From assembly GCA_903919145.1 (NCBI GenBank), contig CAIXGW010000357.1, positions 1 through 64,000 on the forward strand: DNA of 64,000 nt, read 5' to 3'. A program made the translations under genes and the position numbers. The notes beneath the pieces are model-generated. The model saw only the letters and a list, made by a program, of their open reading frames with translations. It had not been told where the DNA came from and did not search any database. Positions within the stretch are counted from its first letter, which is position 1; each line of letters starts with the position of its first letter. This document shows, in pieces, positions 38,502 to 46,490 of the stretch. This DNA comes from an uncultured Myxococcales bacterium (GTDB lineage: Bacteria > Myxococcota_A > UBA9042).

Positions 38502-40169
38502 TCAGCTGGGTCCTGGAGCCCCCAAGCCAGTGCGCCGACTGCGCAGGCGCGAGGCCAACCCCACAAGGCGCCTGGGCATTCCGGGCATGCTGACCAAGCC
38601 ACCCACCACCAGCAGCACGGCCAGCCAGGCCGCTCCGGCCACCGCCAGCTGAACCGCTCGCACCAGCGCCACGGGCACTGCGCCAAGCCCAGCCAGCCAG
38701 GCCGCCAGCGGCTGGGCCGCCCAGCGATCGGCAGCCGCGGTCGCCAATCCGGCGAGCACCGCTACCAGGGCCGCCTTGGCCGCTCCGCGCAGCAACTGCT
38801 TGAGGTCCAGGCCCAGGTGCTTTCGCGCCAGCCCAGCCAGCACCGCCACTTGCAAGGTGATGCCCGAGGTGCCGGCGATGCAAAGGCCCAGGATCTCGTG
38901 GCCGGTCCAGCCCGCCAGCGCCTGGTAGACGGGAAACATGCCAACGGTGACGATCGTGGTGGCCACCATCGGTCGCCAGGTGTCGCCCGTGGCGTAGAAG
39001 GCCCGCGCCATCACCTGCTGCGCACCCCAAGCCGCAATGCCAATGGACAGCGGCACCAGCGCCTCGGCCGTCGCGGCGGCATCGGCTGGAGAAAACCTGC
39101 CGTATTGAAACAAGAACTCTACCACGGGCTGGGCCAAGGGCAGCAGCGCCGCCGTAAAGACCAAAGACAAGCCGATGACCGCCGCCAGCGAATTGGCCAA
39201 GGTTGTGGCCAGCTCTTCGCGCTTGCCCTCGGCGTGCAGCCGCGCCAGATAGGTGCCCGCCGCTTGGCCAGCCGCCGTGCCCAGCAGACCAATCGGCACC
39301 AGCATCACCCGCCGGGCTGTCATCAGCCACGAGATCGAGCCGGGGGCCAGCGAGGAGCCAAAGTGCTTGACCAGCCACTCGTCCACCGTGGTCAGGCTGA
39401 CGCCGATCATCAGCGGCGCGGCCACCCACAGAAAGCGCCGCACTTCGTGGTCTCGCAAGCGCAGCTCAAAGCGGAATTTCAGCTGGTTGCGCGCAGCGAT
39501 CACCGGCACCAGCAGGCCGCCCAGCAGCGCCCCGACCAGCGCACCCCAAGAGAACCCTTCGATCTGACCGGCTTGGCCGCCGATGAGACCGCCGACAATG
39601 ATGCCGCCGTTGTACAGCAGCGGGGTCAAGGCCATGGCGCGGAAGCGCTGACGGGCCAGCAGCGCCGCCTGCACCAGGCCGCCGATCAGGAAAAACAGCT
39701 GCGCTGGCAAGACGATGCGCGTCAGGTGGACGGTCTGCTGGATCTTGTCGGCCGAGAAGCCGGGAAACCACAGCGCCACCGCCGGCTCAGCCAGCAGCCA
39801 GGCCGCGCCAATGAGCACCAAGGCGGCGACCATCATGGCCGTGCAGACCACAGAGAAAGCCCGGTCGGCCTCTGAAAACTCGCCCATAGCTTGGGGATTG
39901 CGGTCTTGCTTGGCGTACAGCTCGGCCATGCGCGGCAGCAGAGACACAGACAGCGCGCCGCCAGCCAGCAGGTAGTTGATCAGGTCGGGCAAGGTGAAAG
40001 ACGCCTGGTAGACGTCGGTCTGGCCGGTGGCGCCAAACTCATAGGCGATGAGCCAGTCGCGCCCGTAGCCCAGCAGCCGCGACAGCAGACTGCTGGCGGC
40101 CAACAGCAGCGCCGCCGCGCGGATGCCCTGCTGGGTAGACTGGGGCGACGATGGGGAGGCGTCCTTCAT
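38502..40169 (-). CDS. murJ: Lipid II flippase MurJ
   Basis: A MOP-superfamily membrane protein that moves lipid II to the outer leaflet for peptidoglycan synthesis. From ATG 40169 it has 555 aa and about 14 membrane helices. MurJ hallmarks include 'SLLSRLLGYGRDWLIAYEFGATGQTDVYQASFTLPDLINYLLAGGALSVSLLP', with the Arg and Asp residues of the central cavity, and 'RVMLVPIGLLGTAAGQAAGTYL'. An upstream in-frame start at 40199 is less likely. It is divergent from uppP across 168 bp, pairing the two steps that handle the undecaprenyl carrier. Confidence 0.95.
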   Translation of the reverse strand: MKDASPSSPQSTQQGIRAAALLLAASSLLSRLLGYGRDWLIAYEFGATGQTDVYQASFTLPDLINYLLAGGALSVSLLPRMAELYAKQDRNPQAMGEFSEADRAFSVVCTAMMVAALVLIGAAWLLAEPAVALWFPGFSADKIQQTVHLTRIVLPAQLFFLIGGLVQAALLARQRFRAMALTPLLYNGGIIVGGLIGGQAGQIEGFSWGALVGALLGGLLVPVIAARNQLKFRFELRLRDHEVRRFLWVAAPLMIGVSLTTVDEWLVKHFGSSLAPGSISWLMTARRVMLVPIGLLGTAAGQAAGTYLARLHAEGKREELATTLANSLAAVIGLSLVFTAALLPLAQPVVEFLFQYGRFSPADAAATAEALVPLSIGIAAWGAQQVMARAFYATGDTWRPMVATTIVTVGMFPVYQALAGWTGHEILGLCIAGTSGITLQVAVLAGLARKHLGLDLKQLLRGAAKAALVAVLAGLATAAADRWAAQPLAAWLAGLGAVPVALVRAVQLAVAGAAWLAVLLVVGGLVSMPGMPRRLVGLASRLRSRRTGLGAPGPS

Positions 40170-40300
40170 GGCTGCGTACAGTAGCCGCTCAATTGGCAAA
40201 TCACCAGACCGGCCACGGCAGGTCGATCACCCAACCCCCTGCCGCAGAAACTAATTTGCACTTGCTGACGGGGACGGCTGCAGCGTTGTACCTGGGGAAC

Positions 40301-40328
40301 TTGACAGTGCCGGCCGATCGCGTACACC
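40301..40328 (+). promoter_or_regulatory. Candidate promoter for uppP, possibly leaderless
   Basis: A perfect TTGACA (40301-40306), a 16-bp spacer and TACACC (40323-40328). The ATG at 40338 lies 9 bp after the -10 and has no SD, so transcription would start at or next to the start codon. Confidence 0.45.
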
Positions 40329-40337
40329 CCGCACCCC

Positions 40338-41165
40338 ATGAATCTACTCGACGCGACATTGCTGGGCCTCGTAGAAGGGCTGACCGAATTTGTGCCCGTT
40401 TCTTCTACCGGCCACCTGATCCTGGCCGGAGCGGCGCTGGGGCTGGAAAAGGACCCGCAGCTCAAGGCCGCAGTAGATGCCTTTGACATTGTTATTCAAG
40501 CCGGGGCGTGGCTGGCGTGCATCTGGTACTACGCGCCGCTGCTGCTGAACCGACTGGCCGATCTGCGCAGCGACTCGGCAGAGAGGCGGGAGCGCGGCAC
40601 GCGGCTGGTGGTGGCCTTGAGCATCGCCTTTGTGCCAGTGATGATCGTCGGGCTGCTGGGGCGCAAGCTGATCAAGAGCCTGCTGTTTGGCACCGCGCCG
40701 GTGGCAGTGGCTCTGGCGGTGGGCGGGGTGGTCATGATCGCTGCCGACCTTTGGCTGAACCGCCGGCCCAGGCCCGCCAAGCCGCTGGAGCAGATCGACC
40801 TGAAGACCGCGGCGATTGTCGGGTTCTTTCAGTGCTTCAGCTTGGCGCCCGGCACGTCGCGGTCGATGGCGACCCTGATTGGCGGGTTGGTGGGCGGGCT
40901 GGACCGGCGCGCCGCCGCTGATTTTGCGTTCTTGCTGGCGATACCAGTACTTGGCGCGGCAACGGCCTACGAGCTGATCAAAGAGTGGCGGGTGCTGGTC
41001 GATGGCATTGGGCCGGTCGCCATCACCGTGGGCCTGATCACCAGCTTTATTACCGGCTGGGCGTCGATTGCCGTGTTCCTCAAGGTACTGGCGCGGGTGG
41101 GGCTGGTGCCGTTTGGCATCTACCGCTTGATCCTGGCCGCCGTGGTGTGGAAAACCCTGGTGTGA
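40338..41165 (+). CDS. uppP: Undecaprenyl-diphosphatase (BacA type)
   Basis: An integral membrane phosphatase that recycles undecaprenyl-PP to the monophosphate used by lipid II and other polymers. The 275-aa protein has both BacA motifs: 'GLVEGLTEFVPVSSTGHLIL' and 'QCFSLAPGTSRSMATLIGGLVGGL', holding the catalytic Glu/Ser/His and Arg residues, with about eight hydrophobic helices. The start follows family length. It is divergent from murJ and is followed after 56 bp by the CoaB gene on the same strand. Confidence 0.97.
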   Translation: MNLLDATLLGLVEGLTEFVPVSSTGHLILAGAALGLEKDPQLKAAVDAFDIVIQAGAWLACIWYYAPLLLNRLADLRSDSAERRERGTRLVVALSIAFVPVMIVGLLGRKLIKSLLFGTAPVAVALAVGGVVMIAADLWLNRRPRPAKPLEQIDLKTAAIVGFFQCFSLAPGTSRSMATLIGGLVGGLDRRAAADFAFLLAIPVLGAATAYELIKEWRVLVDGIGPVAITVGLITSFITGWASIAVFLKVLARVGLVPFGIYRLILAAVVWKTLV

Positions 41166-41221
41166 CCGGCCCATCGTCGCTGGGGTGGGCCCAGCAATTG
41201 CCAGCGTTTGTGGAGGATCAC

Positions 41222-42043
41222 GTGACCGCGACCGTGCTGCGCCCCATCGCCGTTGTGACCGCCGGGGGAACCCGCGAGCCGCTGGATGAAGTCCGCCACC
41301 TGACCAACCTGGCTACCGGGGCGCTGCCCGCGGCCATGGCAGAGCAGCTGCTGGCACGCGGCTGGCAAGTCGAGTACATCTGCGGTCCCGGGGCGGTGCG
41401 GCCGGGGGTGCTGCACCTGGACCTCAACGTCCGGGCCGACGACTGGCGCGCCCGCCTGGCCGAAGCCGAGCTGCGGGCCGCCGACCTCCACAACAGGCTG
41501 CGCCACGGCGAGCTGCATCTGCATCCGATTCAAACAGCTGTAGAAATGGCAGCGACCCTGGCGGACGTCTGTCGGCGCGCCCAGCCAGCAGCGGTGGTGT
41601 GCGCTGCGGCGGTGGCCGACTACGCCCCGCGGGCCCAGCCAGGCAAGCTGAGCTCGCGCCAAGGGCCCGATGGCAGCGCGGCCCCCCTGACCCTGCACCT
41701 GGATCCCACCCCCAAAGCCATCGACGGGGTCAAGGTCGCGGCGCCCGCCACGCGGCTGCTGGGCTTTAAACTGCTTGCCGGCGCTGCAGAATCCGAGCTG
41801 ATAGCGGCAGCCAGGGCGCTGTCGACCCGGGCCGGGGCTGACATGGTCTACGCCAACGACGTCCGCACCTACAAGGCGGGCCAGCGCACCGGGCTGCTGC
41901 TGGGTCCCCAGGGCCAAGAGCTGGCCAGGCTGGACGGCGGAACGGGACCGCAAGCCCTGCGCCATCTTGCCGAACTGCTGGTCCATGCGCTGATTTTTGA
42001 CCTCGACCGCCGCGGCGATTCAGAGAATCCCACGGCCAAGTGA
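41222..42043 (+). CDS. coaB: Phosphopantothenate-cysteine ligase, monofunctional CoaB
   Basis: CoaB joins phosphopantothenate to cysteine in CoA synthesis. GTG 41222 has GGAGG 5 nt upstream and gives 273 aa. Domain features: 'VVTAGGTREPLDEVRHLTNLATG', 'AAAVADYAPRAQPGKLSS' with the lysine, and 'GFKLLAGAAESELIAAAR' then 'ADMVYANDV'. There is no N-terminal CoaC flavodoxin-like domain, unlike the usual bacterial CoaBC fusion. A CoaC-like gene lies at 60720-61337. An extended insert around 'LHNRLRHGELHLHPIQTAVEM' is present. It is convergent with the amidase gene 3 bp away. Confidence 0.9.
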   Translation: MTATVLRPIAVVTAGGTREPLDEVRHLTNLATGALPAAMAEQLLARGWQVEYICGPGAVRPGVLHLDLNVRADDWRARLAEAELRAADLHNRLRHGELHLHPIQTAVEMAATLADVCRRAQPAAVVCAAAVADYAPRAQPGKLSSRQGPDGSAAPLTLHLDPTPKAIDGVKVAAPATRLLGFKLLAGAAESELIAAARALSTRAGADMVYANDVRTYKAGQRTGLLLGPQGQELARLDGGTGPQALRHLAELLVHALIFDLDRRGDSENPTAK

Positions 42044-42046
42044 GGA

Positions 42047-42952
42047 TCACTGGCCGCGGGCCGGTCTCTTGGCCTTGGCGGGTGGCGGCCGCTGCGCTTG
42101 GGCCTGGGCTTGCGCCGCCATCTGGCTGTCCAGCGCCACCAGCGCCTTGAGCATCGCCCGGCCAAATTGGTCCTGGACCGCGGGATCCGTCAGCTGCGGC
42201 GCTTCCTCTGGATGGGTGACATAGCCGATCTCCAGCACGACCGCCGCCATCCGGGCCTCTTTGAGCACGCCAAACGGCGCCTGGCGCACCCCGCGAAACC
42301 GCGCTGCCGGGCGAACGGTCTTCAGCGCTTCGCCCAGTGCCAGCGCCAGCCTTTCTGAGCGCTGGTGCTGCGCCGCCAGCTCCATGTCAGAGAGAATGCC
42401 GCCCACCGACCAGGCCAGCCCGCCGGTAGCGTCGGCGACGCGGATCCCTTCTTCGCGCTCGACCAGGGCCCGGGCGGCTTCTGCAGAAGCATCAGCAGCC
42501 AGAAAAAACACTTCCATGCCGCTGGCTTCACCGGCCTCATGGGCGTTGGCGTGGATGCTGATCAGGGCGTCGGCTCGCCAGTCATTGGCCAGCCGCGGCC
42601 GCTGGCGCAGCTCGACGGCCACGTCGCGCTCCCGCGTCAGCAGCACTTCTACGTCGCTGCGGGCGCTCAGCCACGCCGCGGCGCGCCTGGCCACGTCCAG
42701 GCATAGCTCTTTCTCGCGTATGCCGGCGCTGCCCAGTGCCCCCAGGTTGTCGCCACCGTGGCCCGGGTCCAGCACCACCCGTCGCACGTGCTTGAGGCTG
42801 ATGCGCTTGACCGCCGGCTCCGCCTTGGCATCCGGGCTGCGACCTTGGCCTGGGCCAGCGGGCTTGTCTGTGGCTGAGGCTGGCAAGGCTGACACGGCCG
42901 CACTGAAGGCAGTGACCAGGACCAGGGCTTTGACAAATCGGCGCACTGCCAT
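42047..42952 (-). CDS. N-acetylmuramoyl-L-alanine amidase (Amidase_3)
   Basis: A zinc amidase that cleaves the stem peptide from peptidoglycan, of the AmiA/B/C or CwlM type. Start 42952 has GGAAG upstream and gives 301 aa. A signal peptide (ALVLVTAFSAAVSALPASA) exports it. The domain has zinc ligands in 'VVLDPGHGGDN' and 'KELCLDVARR', plus 'ISIHANAHEAG', and the catalytic Glu in 'VVLEIGYVTHPEEA'. An Ala/Gln/Pro/Lys-rich C-terminal tail follows. There is no AMIN domain or SPOR repeat. It is probably a periplasmic cell-separation or remodelling enzyme. Confidence 0.93.
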   Translation of the reverse strand: MAVRRFVKALVLVTAFSAAVSALPASATDKPAGPGQGRSPDAKAEPAVKRISLKHVRRVVLDPGHGGDNLGALGSAGIREKELCLDVARRAAAWLSARSDVEVLLTRERDVAVELRQRPRLANDWRADALISIHANAHEAGEASGMEVFFLAADASAEAARALVEREEGIRVADATGGLAWSVGGILSDMELAAQHQRSERLALALGEALKTVRPAARFRGVRQAPFGVLKEARMAAVVLEIGYVTHPEEAPQLTDPAVQDQFGRAMLKALVALDSQMAAQAQAQAQRPPPAKAKRPARGQ

Positions 42953-43063
42953 GGCTTTCTTCCAAATACGACGGCCCATCGGCCAGCCATCCCGCCGGGC
43001 GTGGCGCCGACAGGGCCCAACCGTAGCGCAGACTAGACAAATGTCAAGTGCGAGCCCGCTCGG

Positions 43064-44677
43064 CTAGTGCAAGCCGGCCATCACCTTGGCCAACAGAGCC
43101 TCTAGCATATTGAAATCCAGGGGCTTGGTCAGATACCCGTCCATCCCGGCGGCAATGCAGTTGGCGTCGTCGCCCTTCATGGCGTTGGCGGTCAAGGCCA
43201 CCACCGGCAAGCGACTGCCCGGCGCTTCAGCCTGACGGATGCGCTGGGTGGCCACCAGACCGTCCAGTACCGGCATGTGGACGTCCATCAGCACCAGATC
43301 GAAGGGCTGCAGTGTAGCCGCGGCAAAGGCGGCCTCGCCGTCGGTCACGTGATGCACCACGCAGGCCCGCCGGTGGAGCCAGCGCTGCAGTACCATGGCG
43401 TTGACCGGATTGTCTTCCGCCAGCAGGATCTTGAGGGGGCGCGACAGGGTCTTGGGCATGTGCCGCGGCGTCACTTCCTGCAGCCAGGCCTTGCTCGGCG
43501 GCGGCTCTGCCCGCGGCGCTGGAATCTGCACGGTAAAGCGCGTGCCGCACGGCTGCTCTCCCTGCACGGTGACGGTTCCGCCGAGCTTGATCACCAGCTC
43601 GCGGCAGATGGTCAGCCCCAAGCCGGTGCCGCCAAAGCGGCGGGTCGTCGAGCCGTCTTCTTGGACAAACGGCGCAAAAACGGCGTCTCTGCGGTCTGGC
43701 GCGATGCCGATGCCCGTGTCAATGACGGCCAGCGTCAGGCAGTCCTGGCCCCAGGCGATGGTCACAGCAATGCCACCGCGCTGGGTGAACTTGACGGCGT
43801 TGTCGACCAGGTTGCTGAGCACCTGGCGTAGGCGGGTGGGGTCGCCAGTCAGCCACTCGGGCACGCCTGGGGCCTGCTCTACGGCGAATTCCAAGCCCTT
43901 GGACAAGGCGTTGGTACGAAAGCTGGCCAAGGTCTCGCGAAGCAGTCGGTTGACCTCATAGGGAACGGTCTCTACTTCCAGCTTGCCAGCCTCGATCTTG
44001 GACAGGTCCAAAATGTCATTGACAATGGCCAGCAGCCCGCGTGCGGCTCCGTCGATCGCCGTGATGTACTCGTGCAGTTCGTCAAAGTCCCTGGCGTCCT
44101 GCGCCAGCCCGGTCAAGCCCAGGATGCCGGCCACTGGGGTGCGCACCTCATGGCTGACGTTGGCCAGGAACTGCGACTTGGCTTGCAGGCTGACCTCAGC
44201 GGCTTCGCGGGCCAGCACCAGGTCCGTCACGTCCTGGGTCGTGCCCGATATTCGCCTCATCCGTCCCGTGGCGTCGCGTTCTACATCGCCGATGCCCTGC
44301 ACGTGGCGCACGGTGCCATCGAGCCGGACGATACGGTAAGACACCGTCTCAAGCTGTCCAGCAAAGTCGGTTCGCCGCAGAAACCCCAGCACCCGCTCGC
44401 GATCTTCGCTGTGAATCTGGTGGTAGTACTCGGCCAATTCTGGCGCGCCATCGCTGGGATCGCGACCAAAAATCAGGCACATCTCTGGGGACCAGACCAT
44501 CTGGCGCTGGGAGTAGTCGTAGGACCACAGGCCTACGTGGGCCAGGCGCTGGACCTTGGCAAGCTCGCCGCGGGCACTGTCCAGCTGAGCGCGCAGTGCG
44601 GCCATTTCGCTGCGGCAAGACGCAAGGTCCGCGGCCTCAGCGCAGTCCAGTTCATCGGCTGTCCTTGTTGTTTCCAC
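43064..44677 (-). CDS. Hybrid histidine kinase: PAS-HisKA-HATPase-REC
   Basis: This cytosolic sensor kinase has 537 aa from a GTG start with GAGG 7 nt upstream. A short N-terminal coiled coil (20-43) is followed by a PAS fold with PAC (about 45-155, 'HVGLWSYDYSQRQMVWSPEM'). Next is HisKA with His176 in 'NVSHEVRTPVAG', then the ATPase with N-box 'LSNLVDNAVKFTQ', G1 'VIDTGIGIAP', F-box, and G2 'GTGLGLTIC'. The C-terminal receiver has 'LLAEDNPVNAMVL', phospho-Asp in 'LVLMDVHMPVLDG', and 'YLTKPL'. No membrane segment is seen. There is no separate response regulator or HPt next to it, so phosphate probably passes to an unlinked partner. Confidence 0.95.
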   Translation of the reverse strand: METTRTADELDCAEAADLASCRSEMAALRAQLDSARGELAKVQRLAHVGLWSYDYSQRQMVWSPEMCLIFGRDPSDGAPELAEYYHQIHSEDRERVLGFLRRTDFAGQLETVSYRIVRLDGTVRHVQGIGDVERDATGRMRRISGTTQDVTDLVLAREAAEVSLQAKSQFLANVSHEVRTPVAGILGLTGLAQDARDFDELHEYITAIDGAARGLLAIVNDILDLSKIEAGKLEVETVPYEVNRLLRETLASFRTNALSKGLEFAVEQAPGVPEWLTGDPTRLRQVLSNLVDNAVKFTQRGGIAVTIAWGQDCLTLAVIDTGIGIAPDRRDAVFAPFVQEDGSTTRRFGGTGLGLTICRELVIKLGGTVTVQGEQPCGTRFTVQIPAPRAEPPPSKAWLQEVTPRHMPKTLSRPLKILLAEDNPVNAMVLQRWLHRRACVVHHVTDGEAAFAAATLQPFDLVLMDVHMPVLDGLVATQRIRQAEAPGSRLPVVALTANAMKGDDANCIAAGMDGYLTKPLDFNMLEALLAKVMAGLH

Positions 44678-44984
44678 TGAGGAGCCTCATGAGGAAAGGT
44701 GCCGCAAACGCCCGCGCCCCTGGCCCTGACCCTGACCCTGGCCCTGACCCTGACCCTGGCCCTGACCCTGACCCCCAACCCGGCCTGCGCGCATGGCCCT
44801 GACAATGAAAGCGACAAGGAAGACACAGTATCGCACCGAGGATGCACCGTTGGCAGTTTGGGCGCAAGATCGGCTAGCCGCAACACCAATCTGCGGTGCA
44901 AAAGCTCGCGGCGACCGCCCCGGGGATGCAGTGGAGGATTGGCCGGGATCGTGGCAAGATAGGGCAAGGTCTGCGGAGGACGCC
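44678..44984. other. Intergenic region holding a 6-bp repeat tract
   Basis: Divergent region between the kinase and the lipoprotein at 44985. It contains the CCCTGA/CCCTGG tract (44716-44775) and the two ribosome-binding sites. I see no RNA gene and no convincing promoter. Confidence 0.5.
44716..44775. repeat. Hexanucleotide tandem repeat CCCTGA/CCCTGG
   Basis: About ten head-to-tail 6-bp units with an 18-bp higher-order pattern (CCCTGGCCCTGACCCTGA). It is non-coding on the evidence here, although both strands stay open because of the 6-bp period. It lies 40 bp upstream of the kinase GTG. Confidence 0.9.
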
Positions 44985-46490
44985 ATGCACAGCCCAGCCA
45001 GAGAAATTCGACCCCTCTACAGGCGCGCCAATGGGACGGCTGGAGCGGTGGCCCTGTTGTGCATGGTCAGCGCCTGCAACTTGGACGGCCTGATCCTGAC
45101 CGAGTCCACGCGGGTAGGCCACAAACAGCTGCCCGATCCGGCGCCGCAGACGGTGACGGGTGCGGTGGTCAACGGCAGCGGGGCGGCGATTTCGGTGCTG
45201 TCTGGCGAAGGCAAGCCGCTGGGTGGGCTGGCCGCGGTTGCCCAGGACGGCGGCAAGTTTCAGCTGCAGATCGATGGCACAACTGCCTTGAACAACGTGG
45301 TTCTTCAGGCCAGGTTGGGGCGCCGCCAGTGGCTGGCGCTGGTGCCTGAACTGCCGGCCCAGCCCTCGGTGCTGGCCCCGCCGCGGACCTTTGCCCTGGC
45401 GGACCTTTCGCCCGGCGTGCTGCAGATGGAGCCGACCGGCACGGTGCTGACCCTGCTGCTGGCCGGCAAGCTGCAGCGCATGGGTCAAAGCCTGGGCTCT
45501 GCTTCGTCTTCTGCCCTGGTCGACACGGCGATTGCGGTCCACCAGCAGCTGCTGGCAGGCGACCCGGCGCTGGTGGGTTTTGCCCAGGTGGTCGCGCGGC
45601 TGCACGCCCAGGCCAAGCCGGAGCAAGGCACTGAACAGGAAGTTCCCTTTACGGTGGCCACCGGCGGATCGCTGCTGCGCATGGCATTTTTGCAGGCCCA
45701 GGCGGTGGATGTCGATGGCGACAACGCGGCGGACCTGACCACAGCGGCCTTTGACGCCGCCCTGGCTGCCGCCACCGATGCCTTTCAGTTCAAGGCCTGC
45801 TACGTGCCAAACAAGATCCGGGTGGTCCTGCAAACCCGCCTGCTCGACAACCCAAAAAACGCCAACTGCGAGAGCTTCTTGCCCTACCAATGGACCGACA
45901 AGAAGGCCGAAAAGCGCGTCTTTATCACCGGCGGCATCCACAAAGACACGCTGCGCTGCACCGCCGCTGGCCAGACGGGCTGCTTGACCCAGGATCAGAT
46001 CGATGCCGGCAGCGCGGCCCTGGGCAACTGGAAGCCCAACGTGGTGCCCCTGTTTGACGACGGCAGCCACGGCGACGGCACCGCTGGCGATGGCGTGTGG
46101 ACGGCGGCTCTGGATCTGCCCTATCTCGAGCCGCTGGCGGGGGTGACGCCGGTGCGGATCGCCTACAAGTACACCTACGGCCAGCCGTCGCAGGGCTGGA
46201 CTGACAGCGAGGAGTTCCCCGGCAACCAGCGAATTCTCGAGCTTGTCGACGTCAGCGGCGACCACGTGATTACCCGCTTTGACCTCTTTGCCGACGAAAC
46301 CTCTAACAAAGACAAGAAGAACGGTCTATTTTCAGGCTGCGACGGCCAGATGAAGTGGCTGGACCAGACCGCGACAGACTGCCCGTCGGACACCCGCGAG
46401 CGCAAGGTCGACATCGACGGCGACTGCGTCATCGACGGTTGGCCGCCGGCAAGCAGCGTCGGCCCGCTGTCTGTGCCCTGCAAGAAATGA
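44985..46490 (+). CDS. Secreted lipoprotein, 501 aa, with Asp-rich calcium-type motif
   Basis: The ATG at 44985 has GGAGG 5 nt upstream. The signal ends in 'LLCMVSACN', a lipobox. A beta-rich N-terminal domain ('VTGAVVNGSGAAISVLSGEGKPLGG') resembles carboxypeptidase-regulatory folds. A helical middle follows ('LVDTAIAVHQQLLAGDPALVG'). The C-terminal region has 'PLFDDGSHGDGTAGDGVWTAAL', an Asp/Gly motif typical of extracellular sandwich domains. The end carries Cys residues and 'DIDGDCVIDGW', a dockerin- or thrombospondin-type Asp loop. Its stop overlaps the next ATG, coupling it to the Cys-rich lipoprotein. The function is not known. Confidence 0.75.
   Translation: MHSPAREIRPLYRRANGTAGAVALLCMVSACNLDGLILTESTRVGHKQLPDPAPQTVTGAVVNGSGAAISVLSGEGKPLGGLAAVAQDGGKFQLQIDGTTALNNVVLQARLGRRQWLALVPELPAQPSVLAPPRTFALADLSPGVLQMEPTGTVLTLLLAGKLQRMGQSLGSASSSALVDTAIAVHQQLLAGDPALVGFAQVVARLHAQAKPEQGTEQEVPFTVATGGSLLRMAFLQAQAVDVDGDNAADLTTAAFDAALAAATDAFQFKACYVPNKIRVVLQTRLLDNPKNANCESFLPYQWTDKKAEKRVFITGGIHKDTLRCTAAGQTGCLTQDQIDAGSAALGNWKPNVVPLFDDGSHGDGTAGDGVWTAALDLPYLEPLAGVTPVRIAYKYTYGQPSQGWTDSEEFPGNQRILELVDVSGDHVITRFDLFADETSNKDKKNGLFSGCDGQMKWLDQTATDCPSDTRERKVDIDGDCVIDGWPPASSVGPLSVPCKK

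Noticed and set aside
44687-44986. VRVRAR-repeat protein on the minus strand
   Set aside because: It is the translation of the hexanucleotide tract, which stays open in several frames because its period is a multiple of three; no start signal supports it.
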